A DNA stretch of 64,000 bases. Source: Lachancea thermotolerans CBS 6340 (Eukaryota > Ascomycota > Saccharomycetes > Saccharomycetales > Saccharomycetaceae). The notes under the pieces are model-generated. The model saw nothing but the letters and a program-made list of their open reading frames with translations, did no database searches and had not been told where the DNA came from. The first letter of the stretch is position 1; every line of letters begins with the position of its first letter. This document shows, piece by piece, positions 19,731-30,466 of this stretch. The translations under genes and the position numbers were made by a program. Location: the NCBI RefSeq assembly GCF_000142805.1, contig NC_013082.1, positions 1,240,001-1,304,000 on the forward strand, in the 5' to 3' direction.

Positions 19731-20121
19731 ATGCCGTCACCTAATCCATTTCAAAACATCGGGTATGTCCTGATTATCCAACCAGTCTTGGAGGGGCTTT
19801 CATTAGTTTCACAATGACGTACTAACAGCACGCTAAAGGAGAAATCTGCTTTACCTCATCGGAGGTCTTGCCGTTTCTGTTTATATGACCAAAAAGCTAA
19901 CAAGAGCGAACAAAGTAACTCAGTTTGACCGGATGCAGGAAAAAGCCAAAAACGAAGAGGAATACTACAAAAACTTGGCTCACGTTAAGCCAGGATTCCC
20001 TATTTCAGCAGATGACTCCAAAGAGACAAGGAAAAGTGAATTCGAAGGCTCAGGACTGAGCTATTTGAGCAGGAAGGGCGGGGACAGACTAGGGTTTTTC
20101 GACAGAAGAAACAAAGATTGA
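19731..20121 (+). CDS. COI1: Coi1-type small mitochondrial membrane protein, spliced
   Basis: Exon 1 is 19731-19762 (MPSPNPFQNIG); exon 2 is 19839-20121. Together they encode 104 residues. The 76-nt intron has donor GTATGT, branch TACTAAC at 19820-19826 and an AAAG acceptor at 19838. The nearer AG at 19828 would put a stop in frame. Splicing creates a single membrane helix (NLLYLIGGLAVSVYM), followed by a charged, soluble tail (TKKLTRANKVTQFDRMQEKAK...). By position it is the orthologue of S. cerevisiae YDR381C-A (COI1, interacting with respiratory-chain complexes), which is also spliced and lies beside YRA1. The 78-codon frame from the ATG at 19885 is only exon 2 and lacks the membrane segment. 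Confidence 0.85.
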
Positions 20122-20381
20122 GCGCACCACTCCTGAGTTATGGCGTAAGACTTCTTGTGTATATGTACTTATTTATCCTTAACAGTTAAAAATTGCCAAC
20201 AAGGCATCAAACAGCAATAATTAGCGTGTTCGCTTAACCATTCCCTGCACCTCTTAACATCAATAGATCTCATTCGAGAGTAAGGTGCACTTTACCGCCG
20301 AGCGGTTACGATTCAACGTAAAGAAAGTAAATCAACTAATTTTGTACATTTGATATAAACATTGACCAGTGTGCCCCGTAT

Positions 20382-21717
20382 TTAATCCTTCTTCTCCTCG
20401 AAGTAGTCGGCCATCTCTTGGTCCAGCTGTTCCAGACTCTTCTTCTCAGGCTTAGGCTGCTTCTTCTTCTCTTCGCGCTTTTGCTTCTTGACCGCGGCAA
20501 CCTTTTTGTTTGGTCCTCTCGCTGGAACTGGCTTTCTTTCCACTACAGCCTGGATTCTTGAAGCCAATGGCTTCTTTGTTGGATCAACAATCAAGCTTAA
20601 CCTCAGTCTCGACTTACCACCGTCGATTGGGGCGCCGTTAAACTTCTTAACCGCCTCTTTAGCCTTTTCACCTGATTTGAATGTAATAGTTGCCATGCCA
20701 GTGGAAAGGCCTCTTTCATTGTAACTCAAAAGCACTCTTGCAATGCCGCCAATCTGAGTAGCAAAAAATTCCTGATATTAATTTTGTTAGTCAATAGTCT
20801 TGTCGAATCCGGAACCTCATTATTAGTGGAAGAGCAGATAGAACTTCATAATCCGCGAACTGAATTGCAGAAAAGTGCAACTTAGTTTCAATTGAATGAG
20901 TGACTCGCTTCCTATAAGGTTAGGAGCGACTCGATGCACAAAGGCAATCAGAGGTCGTATGCTTAACCTGTCAAACAAGTAAGCCTGCGCTCGTAAGGGC
21001 TTTATATTCAATGGTCCAAGGTTTCAGTAGGTTGACATTTAAGGACAGAGCTTGGTTGCGGAGGCGAAAATATGATACAACTTCAATGAAAAAGACTCCC
21101 AAAGAATTTCATCGAAAGATGTGTGAAGTGTCAAATCACGTAAAAAAGTGTTCCACAGAAGAAAACAAAATTAATTGCTCCTCATCGCACGGCAGTCAGC
21201 AGCCTTCAAAGAAAAAGCGCCTGTGCTTGCCATCATTACGAATGCCAACGGTAATCAACTCAAGCTTTAGCTTAACAATGTCCATTCGAGTTCCCAGCCT
21301 TGTCCCATTGCACCGAAGCACATGGTTTTTAACCTCGAGAGGGGCAAATGAGCCCTCTCAAACGGCGTTTTGAGCCCTTGTTCGAGCGCACGGTTCTACT
21401 ATGATAGTCCGCCTCTTCCACTAGTCTGTGAACGACCGGCAAAAACGCTTCCTGCGGCAACATACTCTAACAGCATCTTGTTTAATGTCTCTTGGCAGCC
21501 CTTCGACGCTGACTTTGGTGCCGTAGGCACCTTCAAGAACACTAGCGGCCTTGTTAGGCGCGGCTCTTTGTCTAACAGCAGCTACCGAAGCACCGCGGCG
21601 GCCTCCACCAACGATTTGCTTGGAGACCTTCTTAGGCGCCTTCTTGTTAATCTTTCTGATAGGCTTTTTGTTGCTGCCGATAATCTCGTCGAGAGACTTG
21701 TCCAAGTTTGCAGACAT
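20382..21717 (-). CDS. YRA1: Yra1 mRNA export adaptor (REF/ALY), with long intron
   Basis: Exon 1 is 21466-21717 (84 codons, from MSANLDKSLDEIIGSNKK); exon 2 is 20382-20771. They encode 213 residues. The 694-nt intron has donor GTATGT after ...DIKQDAVR, and acceptor TATCAG before EFFATQIGGIARVLLSYNERG. The branch site is GACTAAC (20786-20792), not TACTAAC. The protein has an RRM (about residues 75-150) flanked by basic REF-N and REF-C boxes, ending LDQEMADYFEEKKD. It packages nuclear mRNA and hands it to Mex67. S. cerevisiae YRA1 has the same features: a long first exon, a 766-nt intron and GACTAAC. There they serve splicing-based autoregulation, so I infer the same control here. Confidence 0.95.
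20772..21465 (-). other. YRA1: YRA1 intron (694 nt)
   Basis: An unusually long intron for a yeast of this group. It runs from donor GTATGT (21465 downward) to acceptor CAG (ending 20772), with branch GACTAAC at 20786-20792. Open frames inside it on either strand (e.g. 21011-21373 plus) resemble no protein. No snoRNA was recognised within it. Confidence 0.9.
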
Positions 21718-22857
21718 TTTTGTTTTAGCTGTGGTTGTTGTAGAAAAGTCCGTTAAAACCTAAAAATCGGTTATTGGGAGTCTTAGAGTCGCTTATCTGC
21801 TGCTTGAAAGCCCAAATAAGTTTCTTTAAACCGGTTTAAAGTGTTGGCCATTTAAGTCAAAGTGGCGTATGTTTTCTGAAAATTTCCTCCTCTTTTTATA
21901 CCCGTGAGCGAAAAATTAATTACTTCCTTTCTTGGAAAGGTTAGAGGGAGGAGCTGCCAATACCACGAAAAAGCACGTGGAAGGAAATTCTTTATCTCCC
22001 ACCGCTGATACCAAGCGCATTGCTGAACTTCTTGAAGATCGGCAACTCGCCAAATGGACTCTTGGCATCCGCACGACCTCCTTTCGTCACGAGTTCCTCA
22101 TTTTGGCTCTTGTTGAGACCATTCTTAGTCACGTGCATCAAATGACTCGCAATCTTTGATAGTCACAGAATGCTACCTTTATCCCGCCCTAAGAACGAGC
22201 TTTTGTATAGCACATCTTTCTGCCAGCTTTTAACCCCGAGGAGTATCTCTGTACCGTATATGCTGAGATGTCAGCGCAGGGCGCATGTAGGTTTCATTAC
22301 TCGAGAGTTTCAAGTTTGCCCACCACTTGAGCCACTCTGCAACAGCACATCTCTGTAACGCAAAGGGCGCTGCTAGCGAGGGAAAGCGGAGGCTACAACA
22401 CGACTACGAAGTCCCGAAAAGTTATCTTGCTTCTTCCTCATAGTCGTGAAGGTCGTACAGGCGCGTAGGTTTGCATTGCTTGTTAGAGAAACTCTACTGA
22501 CTCGACTTGCCAATTCCTGGAGCCGTACTGAGGTTGGATACAATCCTCTATAAGTTTCCCACACTTAAGCGTTTCATTCACAAGTCTTAAAACTTTCAGA
22601 TGGTGCCCAAGAGACACACAACTAGTTACCAACCCCTTCCTTTTTAGAACTCCAAATGGAACACTTTTTTCGTGTGTTCTTCATAATTACATGCTTGCGC
22701 TGTAGATATGGAGCATAAGCAAGTATTAGGGGCCCGAATATCCAAAATAACAACAGCCTGCAGGTACCGATGTTGCTGCGGCGAGAAACCGCTTCACTGC
22801 ATACAGACGCAGCTGGGTTCATGAACCGTTAAAAAGTGTCGTCGATGATATATCATC
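21718..22857. other. Divergent intergenic region YRA1 / AFI1
   Basis: About 1.14 kb. CACGTG boxes occur near 21,976 and 22,131. Short open frames on both strands are unrecognised. Just before AFI1 there are upstream ATGs, including a four-codon uORF at 22821-22832. I see no RNA gene or mobile element. Confidence 0.5.
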
Positions 22858-25641
22858 ATGGACGAAATTATAAAAGCGATCATCCATTCGCGAATCATCA
22901 TCATCACTGGACTCGAGAATGCAGCTGTATTGTCAAATTCCAAAGCTGGCAAAGCTCGACCATCACCAGGTATTATGTTCACGCATTCGCATGCTATTAG
23001 GTCCGGTCTCGGTGGGCGCCTCCGACAGTCCCACGATGAACACATAAGTTACCGTTACAATGCCCAATACATCATCTCGGCAGAATTTGACAACAAAGTG
23101 GGACCGGTTATTAAGCACCAACACCCAAAACCTTTGGCGGGATTCAAAAGCAGCACCTCAAGGTCTGCGTCAGTGAATTTAGCTAGTCTGATGATACCGA
23201 ACAGCGCCGAATCCCGGCCCGATGTGGCTGATTTCACAGTCTTCATACTCTACAAGGATAAATACACGCGAAACTATCATGTATTTCCCATTGCTGATTC
23301 CAAGCTACCTCAAAACGATGCTCGGTCTCCAACCATTTTAGAGGAGGATGAGCCGCAGTCTGGCCTCGCCGGCGAAGCCTCGACTAACCACAATGCAGAC
23401 ACGAAGGAACCTCCACTTTTTTTCTTGAGTGTTGTAAACGCGCTCCACGATAAGTCCAACGACCGCGGCGCAACCATTAAATCAATAGCGCTTGGCACAA
23501 CAATGCAGAACTTCATAATATTCAAGCCCCTTCTGGCTATGACCCTGGACCTGTATATGCGGTCGAACGACGATCCGCGGCTTCTGATTGACTGCTTTAA
23601 CATGATTAACAGTCTTGATCTTTCGTTCGCCAAAAGAACCTTGGCCAACGCCTCACTCCAGAATTTACTGAATTCTATCAGCGACGAGAATCTTATTGCA
23701 GAAATTTTTAACCCAATCAAGCAGAACCTCCAGAACATATTGCATTTGAATACGCTTCCGAAAGCTGACGTTTTTGGTAACAAAATAAGCTTTAAGCGAC
23801 ATTTGGTCGAATATCAGTTTACAAAATTCAAGCCCACGCTGCTTCCGCCTGCACTCTCGCGCATTTCACTCCAAATTGACTTGATCAATTTCGATCCGGT
23901 TAAGGTCAACATCAACTACAACGATCACGTACTGAAGTTTCTTCTCAAATTCATCCCTCAGCTGGATGAACTGCCGCGCTCGCGCTTCTCTTGGAGACTT
24001 TTTGTGAACTCTACCAAGCTCCCAAAAGACACTCTCTGCCAGTTCATACTGTCATTATCCAACTTTATCAAGCATTTTGACTTTCATTATTTCGAAAACG
24101 CTCAAGTAATAATATTCCCCTACATGGACATATCGTTTCTTGACGCATTAAGAGAGCAGTTAGTGCTTCAAAACGGGCGACGAATGTTCACGATCGTTGG
24201 AGTGAGCAATCCTATTTTTGAATATCAAAAAGATGTATGGGACTTTTATTACGACATGGACGCTGGGTCTCTTCAAACACGGGTCAGCAGCATGCAAAGC
24301 GTAGCATCTCTTCAGAGTATTTCTCAAGAGACAGCGAAATCATCAAAAAAAATGAAGAACATATTTCAAAAAAGAGCGTCATATGCTATGCCTCTCACAG
24401 TGCCTTCAAAAAAGTGTGGTCTTACTTGGAAAATGATAAACTACCTTGTCAATGAACGGCACGATAATGAAACGGTCTTGAACGTTTTCAAACGCATTAA
24501 CATTCTGCAGCTACTGAGTCTTCTGAAAGACATCGACAATCGACCTCAAGCAGAGGCGGAGCTGAGCTTGAAGGATGATTACGTGGTAACCTATCGAGAC
24601 TTCATCATATTCCCTGAGTTCTTTGAATACGGTACCCTCAAACTCATTAGATGTTTTGCACAGCTTGAGCAGGATCTGAATTACATTTTGTTTGATGGGA
24701 AAAAGTCAGGAGGTGGCAACAACTACAATGTTCTGGAGAGTATATTTGCATCTCTTAAACAAATAAACAAGTTCATGGCATCAAGCACCGCAAATACTGA
24801 CAAATTTTTCAACATTGGATTAAATTTCCCATTAACGGCCATACAAAGAGAAGAAAGCCTTACCAGGAAGGACTTCTTGGACGTTGATTTGGAAAAATAT
24901 TTTAGTGAGCTAAAGATGAGAAACTGCATGGAAATGTTAGATTCACACCATAAAGGAGTGGTCGATTATTTTGCAATGAAGAGGTTCCAAAGGCTACTTT
25001 TTCTCCCACTTCTGATTGACCCTGAAATAGAATACTGTTCTGATTATTCTAGTCGTTTTGGTCTAGCGGATGCAGCTCACGAAGACAGCGGCTCTAACAT
25101 CAAAAGGATACTTATGTCAGAAATTAGTCTTTCTCCTATGTCAAGCATTTTCAATGACGACAGTCTGTTTAGAGATGGCAATTTCGAAGACCTTAAAAGC
25201 CGGACTTTGTCTTCGAAAAGTGGAAGTATTGGAAGAGATTCTTTTCGAGATCGGTCTGAACTCATAGTGCCCAAAATAAGAAGCGCATGCTTAGCCATCG
25301 TTCATCGAACACAAAAGCATGCCGTAGGAAGGCTTCTACTGGAGTACAAACTGAATCCAATGTTCCAGTCAATTTTTGCATCATTAAGGGAAGAAACAAT
25401 TTCCAAAAGAAAAAGCGATATTGAGAAGCGCGATAGCCTTCGAAAGATCCAAGTTTCAGCCCATGAAGTTAACATGAATGTATCCCCGAGCAGAAGGAAC
25501 TTATTAAACGATCTCAACGCGATTTCGCAACAGCAGGACGACATTAAATCTAAAATGGCATCGGAAGGGAAACCTGCTAGGGCCAGCATTCTTAGTACAC
25601 TCAACCGCTTAACATCAGGGCTTGACGAAATGGAAATTTAA
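22858..25641 (+). CDS. AFI1: Afi1, Arf3-interacting polarity protein
   Basis: Up to 927 residues. The conserved part begins YNAQYIISAEFDNKVGPVIKHQHPKP (about residue 68), continues with LASLMIPNSAE, DFTVFILYKDKYTRNYHVFPI and SLFFLSVVNAL-type blocks, and reads as a DENN-related protein. In S. cerevisiae Afi1 (YOR129C, 893 aa) binds Arf3-GTP and helps polarise it at the plasma membrane. The start is uncertain. The ATG at 22858 adds 39 residues rich in Ile/Ala with no known counterpart, and an out-of-frame ATG at 22844 precedes it. The in-frame ATG at 22975 is an alternative. The orthologue sits next to ORT1 and ADE2 on chr XV. Confidence 0.9.
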   Translation: MDEIIKAIIHSRIIIITGLENAAVLSNSKAGKARPSPGIMFTHSHAIRSGLGGRLRQSHDEHISYRYNAQYIISAEFDNKVGPVIKHQHPKPLAGFKSSTSRSASVNLASLMIPNSAESRPDVADFTVFILYKDKYTRNYHVFPIADSKLPQNDARSPTILEEDEPQSGLAGEASTNHNADTKEPPLFFLSVVNALHDKSNDRGATIKSIALGTTMQNFIIFKPLLAMTLDLYMRSNDDPRLLIDCFNMINSLDLSFAKRTLANASLQNLLNSISDENLIAEIFNPIKQNLQNILHLNTLPKADVFGNKISFKRHLVEYQFTKFKPTLLPPALSRISLQIDLINFDPVKVNINYNDHVLKFLLKFIPQLDELPRSRFSWRLFVNSTKLPKDTLCQFILSLSNFIKHFDFHYFENAQVIIFPYMDISFLDALREQLVLQNGRRMFTIVGVSNPIFEYQKDVWDFYYDMDAGSLQTRVSSMQSVASLQSISQETAKSSKKMKNIFQKRASYAMPLTVPSKKCGLTWKMINYLVNERHDNETVLNVFKRINILQLLSLLKDIDNRPQAEAELSLKDDYVVTYRDFIIFPEFFEYGTLKLIRCFAQLEQDLNYILFDGKKSGGGNNYNVLESIFASLKQINKFMASSTANTDKFFNIGLNFPLTAIQREESLTRKDFLDVDLEKYFSELKMRNCMEMLDSHHKGVVDYFAMKRFQRLLFLPLLIDPEIEYCSDYSSRFGLADAAHEDSGSNIKRILMSEISLSPMSSIFNDDSLFRDGNFEDLKSRTLSSKSGSIGRDSFRDRSELIVPKIRSACLAIVHRTQKHAVGRLLLEYKLNPMFQSIFASLREETISKRKSDIEKRDSLRKIQVSAHEVNMNVSPSRRNLLNDLNAISQQQDDIKSKMASEGKPARASILSTLNRLTSGLDEMEI

Positions 25642-25766
25642 CTTAAATGGAATACACTGCTGTTACAACAATAACGAAAAGTTTCAAGAGCTGGCGAAGA
25701 GCAGATACTGCGATCTGGGTTGACCCTTCTCCTAGCCTAGATCATTATCATATTATTCAAATACGG

Positions 25767-27644
25767 CTAGTGCCGACAAGCAATTGCCATAGCCTTCAGC
25801 TGTTCAGGAAAGTCCATAACTCCTAACATGACTTCCACCAGCCTCACAAGCTTACTTCGTTTATCAGAGCTTCTAAAAGTTTTAAGCAGTTCAGACATTT
25901 GATCAGCTGAACTCACCTTTTGGCTCACTGAATTTTCAAGTTTTGGGTCACCAAAAACGCGGAGAAGCTCGGTCCATTCCCAGGCCATGATGTCATTATA
26001 CGGCCTGTTTGGGCCTTTTATTGCTCTTTCCACCGTGTAACCACCATTATTCCAAATGAACAAATCAATTGGAACTTTGTAGCGCAAGAACGAGGTTAGC
26101 TCCTGTATTGTCATTTGAGCTGCGCCGTCGCCTTCACAAAGAATCAAGCGAGGCTGATAATTTCTCTGCACTAATGCTGAACTAATAATGTGATTCGAGG
26201 GATAATCTTGCATGCCTAAGCCGACTCCCAAAGCACAAGGAAGAGCCATGCCTATCGAGAGGTAGAAACTTTGTGAAATATATTTCAGGTCCGAGGGGAA
26301 CCTATAGTCTCGAACTCCGAACTGAAACGATCCTGTATCGACAACAAAAACATCACCCGAGCTCAAAAATTTTGGGAAATGCGTCTGTAAATATGAATGT
26401 GTAACTGAAGAGTGTGGCGGGCCACAATATTCTTGAGTTCTGCTGGGTATGCTTTCTTGATATCCCAAATGTAGCTTTGTTGGATCGATCATTTGCGTCA
26501 TCATGTCCAAAACTTTGAAGAAATATTGCCCTGTCACATAGCGGTTTTTCCCAGTATCAGCATCAATGAAGTTAACATAGCTGGGATGCAGTTCCACAAT
26601 GTTCGAGTGGTTGGAGAATTTGTAAGAATAATGGCCCGTGTTCATTTCATTCTTTACCACCCCAACGTGCAGCAAAAAGTCACAAGTCTGAAAGTCCTTA
26701 AGCACTTGATCCTGGCTCTCGCTTCCATTATAAACACCTCTAAATCCAAGATTATTTTCATCCAAAATAGACTTACCCATAGAGGACGCAAAATTCCATA
26801 CGTGCGTTTTATTCACTAGCTCGCGTAATGAAGAAGTGAGGTCATACCGGTCGCAGAGAATGTCGGCAATTATAGCCGGTCTAGAGCTGCTATACATCGA
26901 CTCCAAGATGTATTCTGCCAATTCCTGGCATTTATGATCGTTGATGCAAAAGCCAGACACAACATCCCGGAGCAAAATAGCAGGTCTTTTTTCCAGGTTA
27001 CGCGCATCCACTAATTTATCGGTAAAGTCTGCCGGAATGAAGATATATCCTGGCTTACTGTAACGATAGATGTCAGAAATAACAGTATCAATCTGATCAC
27101 AAGCGCTTGAAATGTCATCCAAAAATAAACTGGAGCATGAAACACGCTTATCTACCATATCACGGTAGACACGGTGGTTAGGCGCGTGAATATTTGAGTC
27201 GAATACAGCTGGTACGAGATGGTGTACATTGTGAGAGCTTTGCGCACTGCCTTCATAGAACTGTGACGGGGCCACTCCCACAATATGGAGGATCTTTACA
27301 TCCTCTGCAAAAGCGCCAGCTATCCCATTAAGCGCAGATAGCTCTCCAACTCCAAGCGTAGTAATTAAACAACCTATTTTGTTAGTATAGCGGGAATAGC
27401 CATCAGCTGCGTATGCCGCGTTGAGCTCATTACAGGTGCCGATCCATTTTATTCCCTTCAGGGCGACTTCTGGGTTGTATATATGCTCCAACAAAGACAG
27501 ATTAAAATCTCCTGGGACACCAAATATTGTTCTCGTGCCGCTTGAAACAATCCGTTCAAAAATATACTGACCCAATGGGATCCTCATCCTTTCATTTGCG
27601 ACAGCTGAGCTGCGTTGGTTGCCAAGAATTCCAATTGGCGACAT
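25767..27644 (-). CDS. ARO10: Phenylpyruvate/2-oxo acid decarboxylase (Aro10)
   Basis: 625 residues, a thiamine-diphosphate enzyme of the Ehrlich pathway. It converts phenylpyruvate and similar keto acids to aldehydes, the route to fusel alcohols such as 2-phenylethanol. Visible features are IFGVPGDFNLSLLEHIYNP (about residue 38), the cofactor Glu in GTCNELNAAYAADGYSR, and the ThDP/Mg motif GDGAAQMTIQEL...WNNGGYTVERAI (about residue 510-545). Similarity to S. cerevisiae Aro10 (635 aa) runs end to end. A TATAAA lies about 120 bp upstream (27766-27771, minus), fitting an inducible gene; I could not confirm an Aro80 site. It is convergent with AFI1 (about 125 bp between stops). Confidence 0.95.
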   Translation of the reverse strand: MSPIGILGNQRSSAVANERMRIPLGQYIFERIVSSGTRTIFGVPGDFNLSLLEHIYNPEVALKGIKWIGTCNELNAAYAADGYSRYTNKIGCLITTLGVGELSALNGIAGAFAEDVKILHIVGVAPSQFYEGSAQSSHNVHHLVPAVFDSNIHAPNHRVYRDMVDKRVSCSSLFLDDISSACDQIDTVISDIYRYSKPGYIFIPADFTDKLVDARNLEKRPAILLRDVVSGFCINDHKCQELAEYILESMYSSSRPAIIADILCDRYDLTSSLRELVNKTHVWNFASSMGKSILDENNLGFRGVYNGSESQDQVLKDFQTCDFLLHVGVVKNEMNTGHYSYKFSNHSNIVELHPSYVNFIDADTGKNRYVTGQYFFKVLDMMTQMIDPTKLHLGYQESIPSRTQEYCGPPHSSVTHSYLQTHFPKFLSSGDVFVVDTGSFQFGVRDYRFPSDLKYISQSFYLSIGMALPCALGVGLGMQDYPSNHIISSALVQRNYQPRLILCEGDGAAQMTIQELTSFLRYKVPIDLFIWNNGGYTVERAIKGPNRPYNDIMAWEWTELLRVFGDPKLENSVSQKVSSADQMSELLKTFRSSDKRSKLVRLVEVMLGVMDFPEQLKAMAIACRH

Positions 27645-28744
27645 TAGCCCTAAAACTATTGAATGTATATACAGCTAATAAGTTGCTCAGGTTTCTCACT
27701 AAGCACTAATTTATCTTTGAAAAGGTTCTTCAAGATACGGAGTCCCTCTGAGGCTTTGACGGTTCTTTATATGTATTTTCTGTGAGCCTTCCCCAACTGT
27801 GACACAAATACTGACTCCACTTAGCCCCTCCACTAAGAAACGCCCATTGTGTACGAGGAATAGCCCCGCATATATACCTGTTTATTCCGGCGGCGATAAT
27901 CGAAAGACTACGGCTAAGTTTCTCAAACCCCCGCTATTACTTCCCCTTTTACGTCCTTGCAAGCCACTGGAACGTGTTTTTTACTGCGGCACTTTTAGTC
28001 TATCGCAGAAGGACTAAATGTTCATACACATAATCATCTAAATAGTAAGACGCATTAAGAATTTAAATACTGCACATTCTTCTTGTGAAGGCCATACTGG
28101 CATTTTCGTCGAAGCACCCTGCGAAACTGTGCGTAGGACCGCTGGCGTTCTTGAAAAAACAATATATAATTTGTTTTGCTAGCGGATTCAAGTCAACAGC
28201 AGTAATGAATACGGATATAGCACAAACCAACTCAATATTTGACACCGCGGGCTATTACCAAACAAAGTTAAATAAGATCCTAAACACGATTTGTTTGGCA
28301 GGTGTTGAGGTCAAACATTTTATCACATAACTTTTTCATGGCGTCGCCGCTGGTGTTTATAATACCGAGCCTAAACTTTGAAAGATCTGTGTCGAAGTGA
28401 AGGGCAAGCCGTAGACCCAAAGATGCTCGAATCTATGGGCAAACCTGTCCGGCTCTCATCTTCTAATCTTAGGACTATCATTTCAATATCATGTTGCACG
28501 AGGTTAATAAGTCAACGGCCTCATTAACCAAAAGCGGTTTGACTCTGGCTTTAATTATTGAAAAGAGAACTGGATATCTAAATCCACGACAGCACTAGCG
28601 AAAGACATACCAGCTAATAATTAGGGTCATAAAATTTGTTCAATAGATCTTAGATTGAATCTGATACAAATACTTTAACAAAACGCTTTCCGGAAGAAAA
28701 CTTTTCGGTTGCAATCCAGTACACATCAAATCGGAAGTTTTACA
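27645..28744. other. Divergent intergenic region ARO10 / ADE2
   Basis: About 1.1 kb with two regulated promoters: an ARO10 TATA at 27766-27771 and a TGACTC at 28540-28545 before ADE2. A CCGGCGGCG cluster near 27,893 could be a zinc-cluster factor site, but it lacks the Aro80 spacing I know. The short frame at 28085-28330 is unrecognised. Confidence 0.55.
28540..28545 (+). promoter_or_regulatory. TGACTC site (Bas1/Gcn4 type) upstream of ADE2
   Basis: TGACTC about 200 bp before the ADE2 ATG. S. cerevisiae ADE genes use TGACTC sites bound by Bas1-Pho2 and Gcn4 at similar distances. Binding here is inferred. Confidence 0.5.
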
Positions 28745-30466
28745 ATGGACTCTAGAACTGTTGGTATTTTGGGAGGAGGCCAGTTGGGCCGGATGATTGT
28801 TGAGGCTGCAAGCAGGCTGAACGTTAAAACAATCATCTTGGATGCACCCAACTCGCCTGCGAAACAGATTAATGCTCTTACCCAGCATGTGGATGGGTCT
28901 TTCTCTAACCCTAGCGATATTGAAGAGATTGCGTCCAAATGTGATGTGCTGACTGTCGAAATCGAACACGTTGATGTGCCTACGCTGAAGAAATTACAAA
29001 AGACGCACCCTAAACTCGAGATATACCCCTCTCCTGAAGCCATCGAATTAATCCAAGACAAGTTCACTCAAAAAGAACATTTGATCAAGAATGAAATAGA
29101 CGTTGCCGAAAGCGTTGCTATTGAAAGCCCTTCTGTGGAGTCATTAGCCCAAGTCGGTGACAAATTCGGCTACCCTTACATGTTGAAGTCCAGAACCTTG
29201 GCTTACGACGGTCGCGGCAACTTTGTAGTAAAGTCGAAAGACTCGATCCCACAGGCGCTCGAAACACTAAACAACAGACCTCTTTACGCCGAGAAATGGG
29301 CCCCATTTACCAAAGAGCTAGCTGTAATGATTGTGCGTTCCATTGACGGCAAGGTTTTCTCTTACCCAGTTGTGGAAACTATTCACCGCGAAAACATATG
29401 CCACTTGTGTTTTGCGCCCGCCCGTGTCCCTGACTCTATTCAATTGAAGGCCAAGCTCTTAGCTGAAAATGCTATCAAATCATTCCCAGGTTGCGGTATT
29501 TTTGGTGTTGAAATGTTTTACCTAGAGAACGGCCAGCTCTTAATCAACGAGATTGCTCCAAGACCTCACAACTCAGGGCACTACACCATCGACGCCTGTG
29601 TTACTTCTCAATTCGAAGCCCATGTTAGAGCTATTCTAGGTTTACCGCTGCCACGGAACTTTTCTTCTCTGTCCACTTCAAATACTAATGCTATTATGCT
29701 AAACGTGCTTGGAGACAAAGAGAAGAACAAAGAGCTACAAACATGCGAGCGTGCCCTCCAGACTCCGGGTGCTTCTGTCTATCTTTACGGTAAGGAATCA
29801 AGACCTCAAAGGAAAATGGGCCATATCAACATAATCGGTTCATCCATGGAGCACTGTGAGCGCCAGTTGCGTTACATCTCTGGTGAAAGCGATGAACTGC
29901 CTTCTAGTGTTGCCGACAACCTTGCCCCTGAAATCCCAGGCACTTCCAAAAAACCATTGGTTGGCGTAATTATGGGATCCGACTCAGACCTACCTGTCAT
30001 GAGCGCTGCCTGTGAGATTTTGAACAAGTTCGAAGTTCCATACGAAGTTACTATTGTTTCTGCTCATAGAACCCCTCATAGAATGAGCAATTACGCCGTT
30101 GAGGCGGCAAAGCGCGGGTTAAAAGCTATTATTGCTGGTGCAGGCGGAGCGGCGCACCTACCAGGGATGGTTGCTGCGATGACTCCCCTACCAGTCATTG
30201 GTGTTCCAGTCAAAGGTTCCACTTTGGATGGTGTAGATTCCCTGCATTCAATTGTTCAAATGCCTAGAGGTATTCCTGTAGCGACAGTTGCTATCAACAA
30301 CAGCACCAACGCGGGTCTGCTTGCAGTTAGACTCCTTGGTGCCTATGACTTTACCTACCAGGAAAAGATGCAAGAGTTCTTGCTAAAGCAAGAAGAAGAA
30401 GTGCTAGTGAAGGCCGAAAAGCTCGAAAACCTAGGATACCAAAACTACTTGGACGGTAAGAAGTGA
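28745..30466 (+). CDS. ADE2: Phosphoribosylaminoimidazole carboxylase (Ade2)
   Basis: 573 residues, the carboxylation step of purine synthesis (AIR to CAIR). The N-terminal part is PurK/ATP-grasp ([16 protein letters not shown] at residue 6, [12 protein letters not shown] about 158, [18 protein letters not shown] about 265). The C-terminal PurE-like domain begins near residue 400 ([54 protein letters not shown]). The frame is open to a TTG at 28709; the ATG at 28745 ([12 protein letters not shown]) is the family start. Loss of this gene gives red colonies in yeasts. Single copy, orthologous to YOR128C. Confidence 0.98.
   Translation: MDSRTVGILGGGQLGRMIVEAASRLNVKTIILDAPNSPAKQINALTQHVDGSFSNPSDIEEIASKCDVLTVEIEHVDVPTLKKLQKTHPKLEIYPSPEAIELIQDKFTQKEHLIKNEIDVAESVAIESPSVESLAQVGDKFGYPYMLKSRTLAYDGRGNFVVKSKDSIPQALETLNNRPLYAEKWAPFTKELAVMIVRSIDGKVFSYPVVETIHRENICHLCFAPARVPDSIQLKAKLLAENAIKSFPGCGIFGVEMFYLENGQLLINEIAPRPHNSGHYTIDACVTSQFEAHVRAILGLPLPRNFSSLSTSNTNAIMLNVLGDKEKNKELQTCERALQTPGASVYLYGKESRPQRKMGHINIIGSSMEHCERQLRYISGESDELPSSVADNLAPEIPGTSKKPLVGVIMGSDSDLPVMSAACEILNKFEVPYEVTIVSAHRTPHRMSNYAVEAAKRGLKAIIAGAGGAAHLPGMVAAMTPLPVIGVPVKGSTLDGVDSLHSIVQMPRGIPVATVAINNSTNAGLLAVRLLGAYDFTYQEKMQEFLLKQEEEVLVKAEKLENLGYQNYLDGKK

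Noticed and set aside
21011-21373. 120-codon plus-strand frame inside the YRA1 intron
   Set aside because: Lies antisense within the intron, no recognised domain; conservation of the intron itself explains the region better.
28085-28330. 81-codon plus-strand frame between ARO10 and ADE2
   Set aside because: No homologue recognised and it lies in a region expected to be promoter.
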